Origin: Pokkaliibacter plantistimulans
Lineage (GTDB): Bacteria > Pseudomonadota > Gammaproteobacteria > Pseudomonadales > Balneatricaceae
Length of the DNA: 64,000 nucleotides
Assembly: GCF_003194385.1 (NCBI RefSeq)
Contig: NZ_LAPT01000114.1
Span: 1-64,000 of the forward strand
Direction of reading: 5' to 3'
Shown: in pieces, positions 63,799-64,000 of the stretch
Layout: every line of letters starts with the position of its first letter
Position numbering within the stretch: the stretch's first letter is position 1
Program-made: the position numbers and the translations under genes
Notes under the pieces: generated by a model
Databases searched by the model: none
Seen by the model: only the letters and a program-made list of their open reading frames with translations
Told to the model about the DNA's origin: nothing

Positions 63799-64000
63799 AT
63801 GTACCAAGCATTTGAGTTCAGGCAGGGCAAACTGCCTCTGCTGATCAGCATGCCTCACACCGGCACCTGGCTGACTGACGCCGTTGCCGCTGGACTCACC
63901 GAAGAAGCACTGAAACTGCAGGACACCGACTGGCATATGCCCCGGCTGTATGACTTTGCCGAGGCCATGGGCGCCAGCCTGCTAATGGCCAATTATTCGC
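63799..64000 (+). CDS. hutG: N-formylglutamate amidohydrolase HutG, N-terminal part
   Basis: Partial: 67 codons are visible and the frame runs to the window end. The N-terminus QAFEFRQGKLPLLISMPHTG, a TWLTDAVAAGLT segment and LQDTDWHMPRLYDFA match HutG (N-formylglutamate deformylase), which completes the pathway begun by HutF. ATG at 63799 with AAGGA 8 nt upstream. It is 50 bp after the hutH-like gene. Confidence 0.85.
   Translation, partial: MYQAFEFRQGKLPLLISMPHTGTWLTDAVAAGLTEEALKLQDTDWHMPRLYDFAEAMGASLLMANYS

Overview
The window reads as one contiguous piece of a gammaproteobacterial chromosome. Gene content and order point to a polarly flagellated marine or brackish member of the Oceanospirillales/Pseudomonadales. 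The grounds are the Pseudomonas-type order fliK-fliLMNOPQR-flhB-flhA-flhF-fliA-cheYZAB-parC-parP-cheW followed by ccmABCDEFGHI, a zipA-ligA pair, a PHB-type acetoacetyl-CoA reductase and a Pseudomonas-like hut cluster. No rRNA, tRNA, CRISPR, insertion sequence or prophage block was seen.

Region 1 (1-20.2 kb) is flagellar and chemotaxis. It holds the C-ring and export-gate genes, flhA behind a candidate sigma-54 promoter, flhF with a TTG start, fliA, the core Che system with ParC/ParP array positioning, and a terminal module of a DUF2802 protein, a free FlhB C-domain protein and a second FliK-like protein. flhG/fleN is missing from its usual place between flhF and fliA, and motCD are missing between cheB and parC.

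Region 2 (20.4-27.4 kb) is a complete System I cytochrome c maturation operon. Region 3 (27.5-36.1 kb) carries zipA, a 26-bp perfect hairpin that appears to hold the ligA ribosome binding site, ligA, a nucleotide-sugar dehydrogenase homologue whose catalytic Cys is replaced by His, and a tightly overlapping set: micro-ORF, CBS-domain protein, DnaT/lambda-O-like protein, lambda-P-like helicase loader. A second-type or displaced RpoH-like sigma factor follows. The CBS/helicase-loader operon is the most interesting system here.

Region 4 (36.3-45.7 kb) has a PiT phosphate transporter, a Na+-type MotA/MotB stator pair with an overlapping PilZ protein, phaB, a 920-residue DUF349 protein and exonuclease I. 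Region 5 (45.6-55.6 kb) is mixed: a secreted protein of eight VIPA-like repeats, a VOC protein, a pitrilysin-family protease, an SRAP protein lacking its catalytic Cys2, a DUF6231 protein, a DUF6394/potassium-channel pair, a Tim44-like protein and YaaA.

Region 6 (55.8-64 kb) is histidine utilisation: hutF diverging from hutC-hutD, an ABC transporter hutXWV, a histidase-family protein without the MIO tripeptide, and the start of hutG. Two identical 10-bp palindromes precede hutC and hutX and are the likely HutC operators. GC content rises from about 48-50% in sampled flagellar lines to about 57-62% in sampled lines after 44 kb. All functional statements rest on reading motifs and gene order by eye; no database search was run.
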